Below are positions 27,101 through 30,100 of a stretch of DNA of 64,000 bases, piece after piece; positions within the stretch are counted from its first letter, which is position 1; each line of letters begins with the position of its first letter. The stretch is taken from the NCBI RefSeq assembly GCF_964355755.1, contig NC_092677.1, positions 15,408,101-15,472,100 of the forward strand. The letters are read 5' to 3'. This DNA is from Antedon mediterranea. Lineage: Eukaryota > Echinodermata > Crinoidea > Comatulida > Antedonidae. The notes under the pieces were generated by a model. That model was not told the origin of the DNA and made no database searches. It saw only the letters and a program-made list of their open reading frames with translations. The translations under genes and the position numbers were made by a program.

Positions 27101-30100
27101 TCATTCTCTGGTGTGATGATAACGTCTAAAATAGTCTTCATTCGATTAACACAAATATCTGCTACAGTAATGAATCTACATGTACCACTGTTTGGATATT
27201 GTACCCGTTTTATTCAATAGAAAAGTAGTGCGTGTATTCTGCTGCTCAATGTTTATCCCCCAGATATTTCATTTTCAAGTCATATTTATTTAAAACACTG
27301 TAAAAAGTAATAAACAATAATTCAATGAAAGTTAGATATTCTGAATGCAAGGTTTTTTTTTTGTATTTTTTTAAACAGATACCAGTGCTTGCGCAACAGA
27401 TATTTGTCAAAACGGAGGAACCTGTATTATTGGAGCTACGTGTACACAATTCTCTTGTTCCTGTCCGGCTTGTTCTAGTGGTTTCATGTGTGACGTCAGT
27501 AAGTTTATATATATATATATATATAAGTAACAACGTATCTGTTGTGTCATATGCGCAACCAGTAAGTTCAGAGACGTAGAAAAAAATGCACGTGGTGACA
27601 TTGTTCTTCCACATCATCGTCATCCACATAATAATAAATGAAAAAGAATGTATTAAAAATTAAAAGTTGGCTCATTTTTGTATAAGATGTAATGGTAATA
27701 ATTAAAAAAGATACACTTTTCCCTCCTCACCCCCTAACAAAAGAATTTTTTAACCAAAAAACTTCTTTCGATTTTATTATCTCAATTTAGATTTTTACTT
27801 ATTTATGTTTATCTCCCTTGATTAATACACAGTAACATTTTTGCTATTTAAAAAATAATGTTTGTAAATCTAACGATAATAATCTAAGTCTAATTTCTTC
27901 TGGTACTTAGTTGATTGATTTAAATGAACGTACTTCCTTTTTTAATACCTTATTCATTTGTTTTATTGTTATTGATTGAGTGAAGTGAAAATAGTCTAGG
28001 CTATAGGGCCTACATATATATATATATATATTTATAAAATGTAGTATTCATTTGTTTTATTGTTGCTGATTGAAAGAAAGAAAATAAATGATTACGTTGA
28101 ATTGAATTGAATTGAAGTTATATTTATTATCAAAGTATTATAACAATTACGATTGTTTTGATTATTTATGAACAATTTAGTTACTAATGCGTGCAGCAAC
28201 AACCCTTGTTTGAACGGTGGACAATGTCAGACATCAACCGATTCATGCAATGCATTTTCATGTATTTGCCCTTCTGGCTTTTCTGGTACAGTATGCGAGG
28301 GTAAGTCTTATTTCTTTTTTTTTGTAATGGTTGAGTTAGTTTAACTAAATGTTTAGCTACAGGATGATATATAGCTAGCACCTGAATGAATATGTGCGCT
28401 ATATAAGTTTTTATTATTATTGCTATTACTATGAGTTTCTTTGTCATCAAAACAAATATTTATAAGAAATAATACATAAAAAGAAAAGCTCAAAACAGCT
28501 TGTGAACAAAAGACTAGACTATGTAAAAAGTAAAATACTACCGATAAAATTGTCACTTAATATGAACAAGGCCATATACATGGCTGCAGTTGCGTGCGCA
28601 AATTTGAGTTAGTGTTTACCGACCGACCGACATAGTGAGCTGTAGAGTCGCGTTTGCACGCGACTAAAAATAATAACAATACTCCATAATTATCAAAACT
28701 GCAGTCTTTCTTATCTAAATCTTTGTGTACGTTGTATTCTTTTAATCTGTGAAAACATGTGGAAATAAATATCTAGGATAGTATTAGTTTCATAATTTGT
28801 GAATTCCTTTCACAAGTTGTGAAAGTAATTTTATTAAATTATTTCAAATTAAAATTTAAAAACAATAATAAGTGTAAATATCATTCATATCTAACGATAG
28901 TATATTTCATTATTTGATTGTTTTTATGTATCCCACACACTATGTTTAATTATTATTATTATTAAAGATACTTTATGAAAATAATTCAAAAAATAAATCA
29001 AATAGAAATAATAATGTTGTATTTAATAGTTTCAACAGGTCCCTGTAGTAGTTCTCCTTGTCTGAACGGAGGTCAGTGTACTGACTTTACAACATTTTAT
29101 ACCTGTGCCTGTCCAACTTCATACACTGGTACAAGATGTGAAATATTTTGTAAGTTATATTGAAAAATATACAAATTGTCCAAAATAAATGTCATGGTTC
29201 AGTATTATTTTCAATTTTAAGATAGTTCGTCTTGTATCTTTTTTTTCTTTTCCATTTATTGCTCTTTAAAAATCATCACACGAGAATTGTCTCATAATGA
29301 CAACAAAGCATGATCATTTAAGTTAACAATATTTTTGCTTGTTTATAGTACAACCATGCAGTTCAAACCCATGTCTTAACGGTGGTGTGTGCCTTCAATC
29401 TGGAACAATGTACATGTGCGCATGTGATACTGGATACATTGGGACAAATTGCGAGACTTTCAGCGGAAGTAAGTATCTCAACAAATAAAAGCAAAATTAG
29501 TCATTGTTTTCTTTTTCTAGAAAACCAACAAAATGAAGATTTAAAGATATTTTGTTTTTGAGTAGTTGAATCATTTTAGTGGAAACATTTTTGTTTATTG
29601 TTTCTGTTTATTTATTTTTAAAGTCTTGGAAATTAAGTTACTTATGAATTGATTTCTAAGTAAGTAAATTCTGGCACTTTCAAATTAAAGAATTGATTGA
29701 TTCAACAGTGTTTGGTAAAGGTGCTTCTATAATAGGAAAAAATTCAGAAACTCAAAATAGGCCTAAAAAATTACATTATTGACTGATAACATTTGAATGT
29801 GACAATGTAAGTAGGCCTAGTATTACTGGGTGTTAACTTCATTAACCCAACCAACAAATATGATAAAATGTGGTAATAGTTGTTTGTTGTTATTACAGCG
29901 AGTCCATGTGATTCAAATCCATGCCAGAATGGAGGTGTCTGTAGTCTAACTACTACATCAACTTATATGTGTATGTGCTCTGGAAGTTACATAGGAACCA
30001 ACTGTGAAACATGTATGTAAGATGTTTTTTTTTTCTAATTTTTTTTGGCTTCAAATTCATTTAGTGTACGGAAAACATAACAACTAAAGACGAAGCTTAA

